Shown here: piece after piece, positions 20,327 through 31,416 of the stretch
Layout: each line of letters starts with the position of its first letter
Position numbering within the stretch: the first letter of the stretch is position 1
Source of the DNA: Ditylenchus dipsaci
Lineage: Eukaryota; Nematoda; Chromadorea; Rhabditida; Anguinidae
Length of the DNA stretch: 64,000 nt
Assembly: GCA_004194705.1 (NCBI GenBank)
Contig: SADC01000859.1
Span: 1 to 64,000, forward strand
Direction: 5' to 3'
Program-made: the position numbers and the translations under genes
Notes under the pieces: generated by a model
Databases searched by the model: none
Told to the model about the DNA's origin: nothing
Seen by the model: the letters and a program-made list of their open reading frames with translations, nothing else

Positions 20327-20535
20327 CCTTTCACTCTCACTCTCAGTCTGCCTCGTACTTTCACTCTTACTCTCAGTGTGTACCCAACAGGAAAAAATTC
20401 TCTTTTAGTCTTACTTTCACTCTCACTTGCACTCTCACTCTGACTTTCAGTGTACCCAATGAGTTTTTTTTGACTCTCACTCTCACTTTCAGTGTATCCA
20501 AAGACTTTTTTCAGTCTCACTCACAAACTTCCGGG
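20327..20535. repeat. CTCTCACTCTCA word array
   Basis: Imperfect pyrimidine repeats, ctcactctcag with ttcagtgtaccca punctuation. Mirrored at 63510-63735, with a related array at 62160-62370. The serine/threonine-rich open frames here come from the repeat. Confidence 0.75.
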
Positions 20536-20537
20536 AA

Positions 20538-20700
20538 GAGAGAGATGTGCCATTTTAGATTGTGTCGAATCAAATTGTGTCTTTTTGGTTTGTGCCCTGC
20601 AGTTTGTGCCCTTTTCAAATTGTGCCAATTCAATTTGTGCCTCTTCTGTTTGTGCCAATTTCAAATTGTACCTATGTATTTTGTGTCACGATTTTGACTA
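20538..20700. repeat. GTGCC word array, MULE-like end
   Basis: Begins gggaagagagagatgtgcc, close to the ends of the MULEs at 6219 and 43246. It then has about ten GTGCC/GTGTC words spaced by tttcaaatt-type spacers, and stops at cacgattttgacta. A matching second end was not found, so it is probably a half element. The right-arm mirror is 63355-63515. Confidence 0.75.
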
Positions 20701-20844
20701 ATTTTAGCTATCAAAATAACGTAATTATTTCCCAGAAGGCTCCCAATTCAAAATCGTCCATGACCAGCACTTTGGGTCAAGCGATCACTTCACAGTTGCG
20801 CACAACAAAAAAAATTTTTTCACGTTATTCGGGTTACAAAACCT

Positions 20845-21731
20845 ATTTTCTGGACTAACTCAGGCATGCTGAAGATGGTTTGACAGTAGCAAAATAACAT
20901 TTTCTCGGGTATTTCTTTAGTTTTATAGAGTAACTGATTTTGGTAAAATCAATTATTAGCTAAAACTCAAAAAATACCCGAGAAAATGTTATTTTGCTAC
21001 TGTCAAACCATCTTCAGCATGCCTGAGTTAGTCCAAAAACAGGTTTTGGAACATTAAAAACGTAAAAAAAAATTTCGATCCAAGTGGACGACCACTTGGT
21101 TTTGTTGTACCCAGGTGGTAGTACCCAGGTTGGGGACTCAGGTAGTGCAGTGGTACCCGGGTAGTAATGTTCTTGTCTTGTAAAGGGCTTTTAAAATTTA
21201 AAATGTTTTTCTATGATCCACCTCAGTTCTACTGGATAGTCCATACACCAACCAAACCAAGTGGTCGACCACTTGGATCAAAATTTTTTTTACGTTTTTC
21301 ATGTTCCGAAACCTGTTTTCTGGACTGATTTGGGCACGCTGAAGATGGTTTGACAGTAGTGAAATCACGTTTTATCGAGAAAGTTTTAAGTTTCAGGCAA
21401 TAATTGATTTTACCAAAATCAATTACCGTATTTCCTCTAATAAGCGCCCGGGGCGCTTATTTTTCAAACCCTAAAAATTTTGAAATTGTCAATCAGAAAT
21501 GGCCTTAACTCCAAAATTTTAGTCAAAAAAAAGTAGGGGGGGGGGGCGCTTATTGGAGCGGGGCGCTTATTAGAGGAAATACGGTATTGCACAATACTCA
21601 AAAAATACCTGAGAAAACGGCCTTTTACCACTGTCAAACCATCTTCAGCGTCCCCGAATCAATCTAGAAAACAGGTTTTGGAACGCGAAAAAAGTAAAAA
21701 AAAATTTTGATCCAAGTGGTCGACCACTTGG
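20845..21731. repeat. Fold-back cluster with CCAAGTGGTCGACCACTTGG
   Basis: Two palindromes (20845-21034 and about 21330-21660) share arms ctgaagatggtttgacagta and tttctcgggtatttt. They alternate with 20-base palindromes at 21080, 21257 and 21712. In between lie words of the ggtagtacccaggtggtag type. Mirrored at 62480-63200; a related copy is at 50840-51080. Confidence 0.75.
21426..21584. mobile_element. CCGTATTT..CTAATA element, word GCGCCC (left arm only)
   Basis: 159 bases, with TA at 21424-21425 and 21585-21586. The body repeats ggggcgcttatt. The right arm has the uninterrupted site (aatcaattattgcacaat, complement near 62630), which proves insertion after the duplication or precise loss on the right. 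Confidence 0.9.
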
Positions 21732-22071
21732 TTTGGTTGCTTGAGACTAAAATATAATGAGGCTTGACTTGCCTAGGTAGGTTTATGTGAAGAAACATAC
21801 CAGGAGATACAAAGAGAGAAAAATAAATAAAAAAAAGTCGAAAATTTGGCGCTACTTGCATATACCCCCATTTATCGATTCTGTTTGACAGTCTGGTCGC
21901 AAATATTGTAAGGATTCCGATTTTGCCGATCGTTTTAAATAAATAAATAGTTCTTGCATTTAAAAAGCAAAACCTCGATATACTGGAATCTAGGACACTT
22001 GGCTACAAGGACAGTTGGCTACAGACAGTTGGGGGCTACTCTCGGCTGTAGGAGGTTTAGTAAGTTTAGTG

Positions 22072-22175
22072 ATTTCGTAAGAGCGAATTTTCGTAAAAGC
22101 AAATTTTCGTAAGAAATTTTTTTCGTAAGAGCGAATTTCGTAAGAAACTTTTTCGTAAGAGCAAATTTTCGTAAC
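22072..22175. repeat. TTCGTAAGAGCG word array
   Basis: About seven words ttcgtaagagcgaattt. Mirrored at 60728-60833. Related words (ttacgaaa, ctgttac) recur at 22655-22737 and 60150-60235. Together they bracket a roughly 600-base element carrying a tRNA-like piece. Confidence 0.7.
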
Positions 22176-22309
22176 AAGCTCTATTGTAACGCGGTTTTCA
22201 CCAACATTAGTCATATGTTAAGTTGCTTTTTTTGCTTGTTGATCCTCCCTTGATGTTTCTTATAGCTTATGTGATGTTCTGACCAAAACAGTCGGAAACA
22301 GTCAGAAGG

Positions 22310-22378
22310 TGGAATCGAACCGACGGAGGAGAAAATTCATCCCATCAACTTACCTACTGCACCATGCCTACCACTAGT
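22310..22378 (-). other. tRNA-like (SINE-head) sequence
   Basis: On the minus strand it reads ggcatggtgcagtaggtaag, then cgtcggttcgattcc. These match the A-box and B-box of a tRNA-type pol III promoter. The intervening loop does not form a proper anticodon arm, so I call it tRNA-derived, not a tRNA gene. The right-arm mirror is 60523-60592. Confidence 0.6.
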
Positions 22379-22737
22379 TCCAATATCTATGTGTAGTATA
22401 CGATATATGAATTCTAGCTCGGAGTTTTTCACCATGGTTGTGGGTATTTCTGCTGGTCTCCTAATGGATGAAAAGTCTGGGGGTCAACTAATTATCAAAA
22501 TTTTGAGTCATATGACCTATGCTTACCAACTTTTGTGCTCATACAGTTAATAGTCATATAATTAACTGTTCGAAGTGTCAAACAGTGACAGAAATGCCAA
22601 AACAAATGAATCAGATGAAATCCTGAATTAGAAAAATTGGTTAAAAGTGAAAAAAATCGATTATTTCCTCTTACGAAAGAAATTAGTTACGAAAACTCGC
22701 TGTTACAAAAAAGCTTCCTACGAATTTTTGCTGTTAC

Positions 22738-24136
22738 AGTTTTGCTGTTAGACCCCATTATCATTGCTAATAATCCAGACACTGAGCGGACTCATGTTCC
22801 ATTGCCTTCAGTAGCCAAAAAAGGTCTTGTCAGCTAACCATACTATGGTCGGTAATATTTTTTAAGATCAATGTTTCAGCATATTCGAATATCCTTTTTT
22901 CTAAGAATCATCGCTGTTCATCTGATAGCCTCTCCTAAAAAGATAGAGACGTATAAGACAAGTACGACGCAAAGCACAATTGTTGGGTTGGTTTATGATG
23001 TGAACCTGATAGAGTATCCTCAAGATGGCCATTAACATTTTGAAGCAAAATAAAACGAAAAAAAATTGACTAGAATTTTTAAAAATACAAAAGATTTGGG
23101 GTTCCGAAAAAAGTACAAATCCTTTTAAAAGTAGGATTCCTATCCTTGAGGTAATCATCAGCATATCGAGCATCTGTCAAATGTCAAGCGTGAAACAAAT
23201 GCTGTACGGTAGTGTGTCGAGCTGAGAGCATTCGTGGAAGCAAGACGGAAAAAGGGCGATGAAGATGCTATTTGAAGTAAATTATGATCCAGTTATTGTT
23301 CCATGCAATGGAAAGCGTGATTGATGAATAAAATAATACTTTTGTCTGAAGGTTTTTGCTACCTGAGCTGCTACAAAGTCCCAATTGTCGATTGAACCTG
23401 AAAATTAGTGATATAAAGCCCAGCGGAATAAACACTTTCGCTAGGCAGCCTCTTCAGAGAAGTTGACGCGCTTCGACAGATATGTTACGATGGCCTAGCC
23501 ATACTGCCATGGAATGAAGCACGAAGGCACATAGAAAGTGACACTTCGACCGCGTACAGGCTGACAAAGTCTAAAGTCGCTACGTAAACGGCTGCCTGCT
23601 AAATTTATTAGGAACTTTGACAGGATGTATGCAGTCGCAGCGTAAACTGTGTAAAAAATGCCTAAAATACCTGAGCAGAGAACCTAAATTCATAAATAAA
23701 ACTACTGCTGAGAAAAAAAGTCAAGTGAACTACCTTATAAGAGCCTTTCCTGATGTATCCTTCCTTCTTGGACGTCCAGACAGACACCTGAAAGACGGAA
23801 CAAGGGAAAGCAAATGACGGCGCAGAAAATAAATAAAACTTATCTAATACAAATAACAAGATCGAGAGAAGAACTTGAGCATGCGCGAGAATCTCCAGCT
23901 GGCGATACAAACGTGGAGTGGAATAGATTTCTTGACGCTAAAAACTAAAAAGGTAACTCAATTAGAAAAACAAGCATAAAAAATAAGAGCGAAAATGCCC
24001 GAAAGTCACGACAAATCAAAGCAGAGAACTAAAAATGATTTCAAAAACGATTTTGAAATTCAAATCTCTGGCGTGCCTGGTACCGCGAATTTAAAATGCA
24101 AGAATTATTGCATCGGGCGCGAGCATGCCCCTTTAA
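22738..24136. mobile_element. Left-arm-only 1.4-kb segment, unidentified
   Basis: In the right arm the sequence passes directly from ttttgctgttac to gaaactgttttttg (near 60155). Here 1.4 kb intervenes. It lacks inverted ends and any open frame over about 90 codons. A plus-strand frame at 23617-23814 has a basic, Lys-rich N-terminal half. I cannot assign it; a retroelement relic is one option. Confidence 0.6.
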
Positions 24137-24499
24137 GAAACTGTTTTTGTCTTTAATTGTCTTGTAACGAAACTTCCTACAGCCCTACTCTCGTTTAAGG
24201 TAGTCAACTTCGTGTTTTAAAAGTTAAAACGTTTTTTTTAGTTCAAATTCAGGAGAAATACATTTCTAGACGCAGAATTTAATGAGGAACACAAATAAAC
24301 CACTTTTAGCCCAAAAAAGTGAGCAAAAAATTCAAACTATATTTCCAAAAATTCAAAAACGATGCTGACTACCTTAAACAAGAGTAGCCCCGACAGTTGG
24401 CTACACTTTTTGAAGTGGACAGTTGGCTACAGACACTTGGCTACACTTTTTAAAGTGTACAGTTGGCTGCACTTTTCCAAACATACTTTCCAAAAATAA

Positions 24500-24745
24500 G
24501 TCCGAAATTCCAGTGGAGTGCCACTGGCTTTTCAGTGGAAAATCGCTCACTTAGGGGCAAATTAGTGGAATCCATTAATTTACAACTGGAATTCCAGCGG
24601 CAATCCACTGCAATTATTAATACAAGTGACAGTTCGCATTAAATCCGTTAATTTATCACTAGAATGCCAGTGGTAATCCACTGGGATTGTCGACTTACTG
24701 ATATTCCAGTGGGAATTTTCTCGGTATTTTCTAAGGGTATCCACG
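24500..24745. repeat. CCAGTGG word array
   Basis: About twelve words such as attccagtggaatgccactg, many of them self-complementary. Mirrored at 59605-59835. Flanked by ttggctacactttt words (24390-24470). Confidence 0.75.
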
Positions 24746-25044
24746 CGTATGGGCAAATCGCATTTGGACATCCCGCATTTGGGCGCTAATTTTAGAATCC
24801 TGTATTTTCTAATTCAGTTTTTGTTTGTGTTATTCAGGTAACACTACCTATGTCCCTGCCTAGGGCCCACCATGTCAGTGACTGGAGTGCTGCGACCTGG
24901 GTACGAGCAGAGCCGCAAGTTTAACTTTTCAAGAAGAGTGGGTTTAGTTTGTCTAATCTTAGCGATGAAGACGGAAGTAGAAGAAATCACCTATATGGCT
25001 GTGACGAAAGTTGCGGTTATGGGCACAACTATCTAAGTTCTTCT

Positions 25045-25195
25045 AACTGGGTACTGTCACTTGTATACTACTTTAGTGCCACTACCTAGAAACTTTCAGC
25101 TCAGTACAGACACCTAATTATTTCCTTGGTAACACCACCTGAGTACTACTTTCTCGATACTAATACCTCCGTACTACCACCAGGACACCCAACAG
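25045..25195. repeat. GTACTACC word array
   Basis: Words gtactact / ggtagtac with ccacct punctuation repeat about nine times. Mirrored at 58805-58935 and related to the ggtagtacccagg words near 21110. Confidence 0.55.
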
Positions 25196-25599
25196 AGTGC
25201 ACTAAGCCTGAGACTCCCTGTAAAAACATTTTAGTCAAGAATAAATAACGTTGGCAACTAGTGCTGATGCTTTCGCGTACCAGAAGCATTCTGAACTCGA
25301 TTTGTAAAAATTAACTGGAACTGAACCGGATTCAAGGTACAGTTATCATATGTGTTATGAAATAGTATCATATCCGAAAATCCAGCCGGATTGCGGTTTT
25401 TTTCATCGACCAGATGGATTCCGGACTGGATTTGTGGTCTTGAGACCAAAATCCGATATTGGATTCCGTACATACTCTGGTCATCAGCATTATTTGGCCC
25501 GTCTATGGTGAATTATCCTATATTAGGGTATCCATCCACGTTTCGATCACTAGAGCTGGGCAAAAGAGACTCTATATGCACTTTAGGATCAAGAGTACT

Positions 25600-25700
25600 T
25601 ATCGGAATCATGTCTAAGGTAAGTGAGTGCACGCCTATCTAATCTACTATGCCCGTGCGCCCCGAAGTGGGCGCACGGGCTTGGTAGTTGAGATGCGCAC
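25600..25700. repeat. GC-rich hairpin repeat after a GTAAGT motif
   Basis: Contains atgtctaaggtaagtgagtg followed by a strong hairpin, gcccgtgcgcc/gggcgcacgggc, and ttgagatgcgcac. Copies with the same order are at 31683-31800, 47275-47360, 49970-50040, 56925-57050 and 58285-58400. The loop stem letters differ between copies but remain paired. Confidence 0.7.
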
Positions 25701-25949
25701 AAGCTAAATAAAAAATTTAGCCACGTTAGTTATGCATGAAGAATTGTCATAATCGTGAAAAAATGGAAATTATGAAGAAAATGAAAATTTTGTTTTGAAA
25801 ATTTTGAATTTCATTAAAAATATTCTCTGTGTTTTGTTGTTCTTGAACTGCAATAGGATTGAAATTTTAATGGGCCTTCTCTTTACCCAACCATATTTTA
25901 TGCAAATATATTAATTTTTACTAAATATTTGAAATTTCAAATATTTAGT

Positions 25950-26131
25950 AAAGTCGAACATCTCTATAATATAACTCTGTATAAAATAAAATTCTATATA
26001 ACATAAATCAGAAATCAGTTTGGTTGGTCTGTTTGAAATAAAGCCAAAGTGAACCTCTATATAACATAACCTCTATATAACATAAATTTTGGCGGTCCCT
26101 TGAATTATGTTATATAGAAGTTTGACTGTAG
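25950..26131. mobile_element. Pogo-like MITE, TATATAACATAA words
   Basis: The words ctatataacataa repeat, and the right end is agtttgactgta. The right-arm counterpart is at 57852-58030. Confidence 0.6.
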
Positions 26132-26547
26132 ATCATTTTAAAGGGATTATTAGGAAGGGTTATGTGCATATATCTTGCCGCAGATATGAACCCCAGAATG
26201 TATTTTTCTCAGTCTAAATTATCCAAAAACTCTCGGCAAAATCCGAGATTATGGTTCTGAAGGAGAATCAATTTATCATATATCAATTTAAAAAACAGAC
26301 CTATTCAAAAATTCAAACAGTCCACATAACCAAGCCATTGTAAATAAAAACGGCTTTGATTGACGTTGAGATATTTTTGCCACTGGCATGATTTATCATT
26401 TGGTTTAAAAACAACGGTTTGAAACAATGCAGAACACTACATTACAATCGGTCAAATCAATTCACAATTTATTGTCTGTGTTGCAACTAATGACTAATTG
26501 TTGGTGAAGAATTGGTAGGGATACAGCAGGGTGGAACGTCTAAATAT

Positions 26548-28740
26548 GGTTTTCGCCACATCACCTTATTATTGGAAATTGTTTCAAAAAAACTGAGGAT
26601 GCTATATTTTATCTACTGTTGCGGCATTCCTTACGAGCCCTGTAGCCTGCCTAATGAAGTTCTCCAGGATATTGTGTTGTTTTTCAATGAGGACGCCTGC
26701 AACAAGTTTATTGACACATCTGCACTTTTGTGGAACTTGTTGCTCCACAAGTCAAAATTTTCAACTACGTTTACAGTGTAGGTTACTAATCACTGTTAAG
26801 TAGAAACCTTTTGCAAACTGAAATCATAAGCTAAATTTTGGTACATATTCGGCGGGGAGGAAATGTGCCGGTATCCTGAAATCAGGCCAAAATCAATTCT
26901 AAGGTAATAAATCATGCTAAACCAATAAAAAGGCAGGAGTGCCTTATATGGGGTTGCCAAAAAGAGGTTTTAACCACTTTTTTGTGCGTTTTAGCTGCTG
27001 AAACATTTAGAAAACATGTTTTTAGGGTCGACAATTTTTTGGAAAAAAAACTTTTCACCAAAAATTACTTTTTGCCTTGGGGACCAAGGCAAAAGGTACT
27101 AGGGTCTGGATACCTTATTTATTATATACATAAAAGTATCCTACTCCGTTTTGGTTACTGGATCTGAGCAAAAGACTCTCTACTAGCTCTCTACTCTCTT
27201 TAAGCGCTAGGGCCCAGTTAAAAAAAACTATGTTCAAATTCTATCTTTTAATGGAATCCAGATACCTCCAGTAACCTTGGACACCCATGGCAAAGTGTCA
27301 AGTTTTGGTGAAATCTTTTTTTCTAAAAATGGTCAACCGGGCCCTAAAAACATGTTTTATCACTCCGATCCTCGAGCGTGACCTTTGGTTTTCCTGATGC
27401 AGAATTTCATGGGTAACACGACGGTATTTTTAGCTTTTCGAAAACTCGTGAACAAGTGGCTCAAATCGGCCTTTGAAACATGTGACCCATAGACCGGGAA
27501 CTACAAACTTAGATAAGGCTGTAACTTTTTTCCCAGATATAATTTTGATCTGTTTTAAACACTATAAATGTTCCCTACGAGCTCTTCTATCTTTTTGTAC
27601 TTTCATAACCATCGCTTCAACCGAAATTAAAAATTAAATTAATTAAAGATTTTTTAAGTGTGAGTTTTAAAAAATTGCAGTTATTTTACAAAAAAGTTCA
27701 AAATTTTATTTTATCAATTTTTTCAAAACATGCTTTAAAACACCTGAAAGTGCACATTCTGCGCTACAAAATAATGTGTTATTTTGTCATACATGCCCTT
27801 CAGATTGAATCACAAAACAGTGTTGAAAGTCCGTTTGGGGGATATATGGATTTTCAGGATTATTTTTTAGACAGCATATTCATGAGCGCTGCATACCCTG
27901 TAAAAATCTTTAAACATTCCGTGTTTAATAAAGCATTAGAAGAATCGTTTTGCACTATTTTCGGTCCTATTTTTTCGAAAAAAATTCAAAAGGCGCGCAT
28001 TTAAACTTTTGGTCAGAAAGTTTAGTGATATTTTGCATTTTTGTTCATATTTTTTAGCACTCACATTATAAAACTATGATACAAAGCTTATTTTGTAGCT
28101 ACATGTGTAGGCTTTATTTTTCAGTTTCATTTGTTTTCATAAATCGAAAATTTCAAGTCCAAAAAAACATTTTAATATTACTTCACATTTTTTAAATATA
28201 AACTTAGGCGAAGCCTATCTCCCAGCCGAATAAGTGCCTGAATATTTTCATGTGGAAAACATTTATCGGATTCTCTAATTAAATATTTTTCAGCAAACCA
28301 TTGATCGAGAATTGGTATGAATAAAAAGTATTTGGAAGTAGACACACCAAGCAGCACTTTTTATCTAAAATCATAAATTTGATTGTAACCAAATATTTTT
28401 AGAGAGATATTGATGGTGCTGTAGATTTTAAATTGCCTTTCGTCTCATGCATTACGGTGTGGCCGCGTTCGAAAGAGTAGGTTCGAAATCTCACCCGATA
28501 ACTGTGCTATAAATTCAGTTTTATGTAATTTAACTAACTCTTAAGATTCTTTATTTTAGGTGGAACCACAGGCAATGGTTTTTACAATCTAAGCAGATCC
28601 TGAAAAACTTGCCAATTGTGAAAATTATCTCCAATACGCAAGGTCTGTATTTCCAGCTAAGTGGTCCCGAATATGCAATAGCCGCTTTTAAAAGATTCAC
28701 TAGCAGAAAGTTTCATGGTAAACTTTTATTCGTTGCTTAA
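26548..28740 (+). pseudogene. F-box protein gene copy, left arm
   Basis: The F-box-type segment (LPNEVLQDIVLFFNEDA) is at 26549-26790. It breaks at cacttttgtgg, which has one T fewer than the other copies, and then meets stops. About 870 bases of inserted fold-back and other sequence follow. A second conserved block (KHLKVHILRYKIMCYFVIHA) lies within 27660-28004, and a C-terminal block (WN..ILKNLPIVKII..LYFQLS..A..AF) is at 28560-28740. It is a degraded relative of the central copy at 36665-37432. The T deletion alone could be an assembly error, but the inserted fold-back is shared with the other arm and is real. Confidence 0.65.
26990..27400. mobile_element. Fold-back inside the F-box copies
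   Basis: Arms ttttagggtcgacaattttt ... tgccttggggaccaaggc pair with ggacacccatggcaaa ... atggtcaaccgggccctaaa. The same insertion is at 38150-38550 and 55790-56190, so it predates the duplications. A one-armed relative is at 47045-47230. Confidence 0.7.
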
Positions 28741-28906
28741 TTCTCATATACAATCTTCTTTTTAAAAATTTAGAGCGTATTGCCGTTTCTTGCAACATTC
28801 CAAGAAAAAGAGTCACAATATTTCTAGAACCATCAATACATCAGGCACCGGGTCAGTTGAAAAATTCCAGAGTGTTCCAAAAAATAAGTTACTTTCAAAC
28901 AGTCAT

Positions 28907-29169
28907 ACCGTATATTCTCTATTAGAAGGCCCGGGCCTTCTATTTTTCAACCCTAAAAAAGTCGGAAAAAAATATTTCGATTTTGAGATTTTTGGGTGCT
29001 CAACTAAAATTTTAAAAGTGGAATCAGGTGAGCTCGTGCTAACTAAGAAAACGCGAAAAACAGATTTGCGAATTTCTTTTTCTATGCTGATATATAGGTC
29101 CTCAAGGGGGGCCTTCTATTGGAGAGGGGCCTTCTATTAGAGAGGGGCCTTCTAATCGAGAATATACGG
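28907..29169. mobile_element. CCGTATATT..CTATTAGAAGGCC element (left arm only)
   Basis: 263 bases between TA (28905-28906 and 29170-29171). The word gaaggcccgggccttc follows the end and is repeated near the other end. The empty site cagtcatatttttttt is present in the right arm near 54300. Confidence 0.9.
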
Positions 29170-29221
29170 TATATTTTTTTCTAGATTGAATTTCGAAAAT
29201 CTGTGATTACAGGTTGTCTCA

Positions 29222-30000
29222 CAAGGGAACCTGACGAACTTGTTTTTCACTCGCAAGTTAGAATTTGGTCTCATTTGATAGCCAGTATGCAAATTTAAAG
29301 GACCATACTTGTTGATGACAATGAGAATTTGGCAAACTCAAATGCGCGCGGGACACTTCTCTTTCGTCTCGTACTCTACTCTTTTGAGTCATTTTGAGTA
29401 ACCACAACACAAAAGAGTAACCACGAAAGAGACGAAAGATAAGGACGAAAGATAACAAGTGTCCGCGCGCATTTGAATTTACCAAATTCTCATTGTCATT
29501 AACAAGTATGGTCCTTTAAATCAAATCTGTCGAGATCTCGGACCCATAAGCCAAAAGTCAGGACAAGAAGGCGAGTAAAGTATTGAAAAACCACAGGGGG
29601 ACCAAGGCATTTTTGAATTTAAATGGGAGCTTTATGCACGCGTTGCCTAGGTCACAGGTTTGAATACCACTGGGTGCACACCCATTTTTACCGACTTTTA
29701 TTTACAAGTTTGGTTTCTAAATGATATTCAGGCTATTAGCTATCTAAAAGTTCATTAGCAAAGGGTAAACTTTAAGAATTGAAGTAAAAAAATTCGTGTG
29801 CGCCCAGTGGTATTTGAACCTGTGACCTAGACGATGCATATATAAAGCCTCTTCAATACTTTACTGACCTTCTCATCCCAACTTTTTGGCTTATGGGCCC
29901 GAGATCTCAACAGATTTGATTTACAGTTGCATACTGGCTGTCCAATGAGACCAAACTCTAATTTGCGAGTGAAAAACAAGTTCGCGAGGTTCCCTTGTCA
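29222..30000. mobile_element. Fold-back with T-arm-like motifs and nested TTAA MITE
   Basis: Same ends as 10398-10934 (caagggaacct...). T-arm-like phrases tcacaggtttgaatacca and tatttgaacctgtgacc sit in the two arms. The TTAA MITE 29299-29515 is inserted in the left portion. The right-arm mirror is 53470-54257. Confidence 0.8.
29299..29515. mobile_element. TTAA-flanked MITE
   Basis: AGGACCATACTTG ends, TTAA at 29295-29298 and 29516-29519. The uninterrupted host sequence is seen in the opposite arm of the same fold-back (gactgtaaatcaaatct type), which confirms the borders. Confidence 0.85.
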
Positions 30001-30118
30001 GTTCTTGATTGCCACTTTTTTCAGTCGATTTGGGAGAACATCTTTAAAAATTCAAAACAAAGACAAAATTATGTTCGTTTGAAATGGGCATATTTATTGA
30101 GACCTTGTACTTTATTTC

Positions 30119-30361
30119 GGCGTAGGTGCGTTTAGCCCCTTTTGTGACATTTTTGGCGTTCTGCCCTTTGTTCTATTTTAGCTACTTAGACCTTATTTTT
30201 TAATTTAGGCTTTAGGCTTAGGGTAGACCATCGCATGCTAGCCGGGACTAAAAAATGTCTTCCGAACTACAAAATGGCTTTAAAATAAAGCCTAAGTGGC
30301 TAAAATAGAAGAGAGGCAGAACGCCAAAAATGTCACAAAAGGGGCCAAACGCCTACGCATC
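30119..30361. mobile_element. MITE with 9-bp target duplication
   Basis: Palindrome ggcgtaggtgcgtttagccc ... ggggccaaacgcctacgc, flanked by ctttatttc and cttaatttc. The right-arm copy (53113-53351) has exact gaaattaag on both sides. The central relative near 36217 lacks the element. A 9-bp duplication suits MULE-type transposition. Confidence 0.8.
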
Positions 30362-30547
30362 CTTAATTTCTTCGTTTTTTTTACGATTACTCTTTTCAGA
30401 TCCTTTTTTTAAAAGACGCTTTTAAAGAAGCGTCTATGAATCATCATCATCACTGTACACAGACTATTAAAAAGGTTTAATTTACTCGCTTTGTCTCAAT
30501 GTACTACATTTAATGCTACTTGAATAAAGTCTTTTAAAAAGCGCTTA

Positions 30548-31416
30548 CCGTATTTATTCTAATAGAAGGCCAGTCTCTATTAGAAGGCCAGTCTCTAATA
30601 GAAGGCCACCCTTAGGGGGGTTGAAAAATAGAAGGCCAGTCTCTATTAGAAGGCCAGTCTCCAATAGAAGGCCTCCCCGCTCGAAGTGGCTCCAAAATAG
30701 ATAATATTGGATTTTTTTGCTAAATATAGGTATTATATTATATGTTGTGTTCAAATAGTTGTTTGTTTTGTCGTGAATGCGTTGATTACGATGCATGTGT
30801 GCATTTATCGTGGAATCGATCAGTCGTGCTATATTTGGAAGGCGGCTGTAATATTTATTTTTGGTCATTGGTGATATTTTGGTCATTGGTCATATTTTGG
30901 TCGCTCATTATTAAGTTAGTAGTTGATGTAAAATTATGCGTCTTTCGTTTTAGTTGTAAAAGAATTATGATCAGCTCAAGTGGCGAAAAATCTGACGGCA
31001 ACCCGAGCGGTGGAAGTTCAAATCTTAGCGTGAGCGGTGGAAACTCTGATGGCGACTCGAGTGGTGGAAGTTCTGATCTCAGCCTAAGCGGTGGAAACTC
31101 TAATGGCAACCCGAGTGGTGGAAGGTCTGTTTTCAGCCTAAGCGGTGGAAACTCTGATGGCAACCCGAGCGGTGGACAATCTGATTGCGACTCTGTGTCA
31201 GAAGATGAAATACAAGTGTCAAAGTCATCTCGCAAGCGAAAAGCTCATTCGATCAAAGCAAAAAAAAAAAACGTCAAGTAGTAAAATAGTTTGTCAAAGA
31301 AAGAGTTGAAAAATAGAAGGCCAGTCTCTATTAGAAGGCCAGTCTCTAATAGAAGGTCACCCACTGAGGGAGGTTGAAAAATAGAAGGCCATGGCCTTCT
31401 ATTAGAATAAATACGG
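30548..31416. mobile_element. CCGTATTTATTCTAATAG element with a coding remnant (left arm only)
   Basis: 869 bases between TA at 30546-30547 and 31417-31418. The right arm has the empty site agataagcgct at 52922-52932. Ends carry several copies of attagaaggccagtctct. The interior encodes a Ser/Gly-rich frame on the plus strand. Confidence 0.92.
30967..31281 (+). CDS. Ser/Gly/Asn-rich ORF in the TA element (transposase N-terminus?)
   Basis: About 104 codons from the ATG at 30967; an upstream ATG at 30742 is in frame. The first two thirds are imperfect repeats of about 14 residues (SGGNSDGNPSGGSS type), followed by an acidic patch (SVSEDEIQ) and a basic, nuclear-signal-like tail (SSRKRKAHSIKAKKK). 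The acidic-then-basic order resembles the N-terminus of the pogo/Tc5-like remnant at 33245 (SSSESEDEQVKTPRKLKAYS). It may therefore be the start of a transposase whose rest is deleted. No catalytic domain is present. Low complexity makes a real protein uncertain. Confidence 0.4.
   Translation: MISSSGEKSDGNPSGGSSNLSVSGGNSDGDSSGGSSDLSLSGGNSNGNPSGGRSVFSLSGGNSDGNPSGGQSDCDSVSEDEIQVSKSSRKRKAHSIKAKKKNVK

Noticed and set aside
20314..20697. 127-codon Ser/Thr-rich plus-strand frame and its mirror at 63351-63737
   Set aside because: Entirely encoded by the CTCTCACT and GTGCC arrays; low complexity, no splice or start context, and mirrored in the other arm as expected from duplication.
22901..23173. 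90-codon minus-strand frame in the left-arm-only segment
   Set aside because: Hydrophobic, Phe-rich composition typical of AT-rich antisense; no family similarity.
30855..31235. 126-codon minus-strand frame opposite the Ser/Gly ORF
   Set aside because: Antisense shadow of the repeat (LPPLGLPSEFPPL); the plus-strand frame has the acidic and basic segments that resemble a transposase leader.
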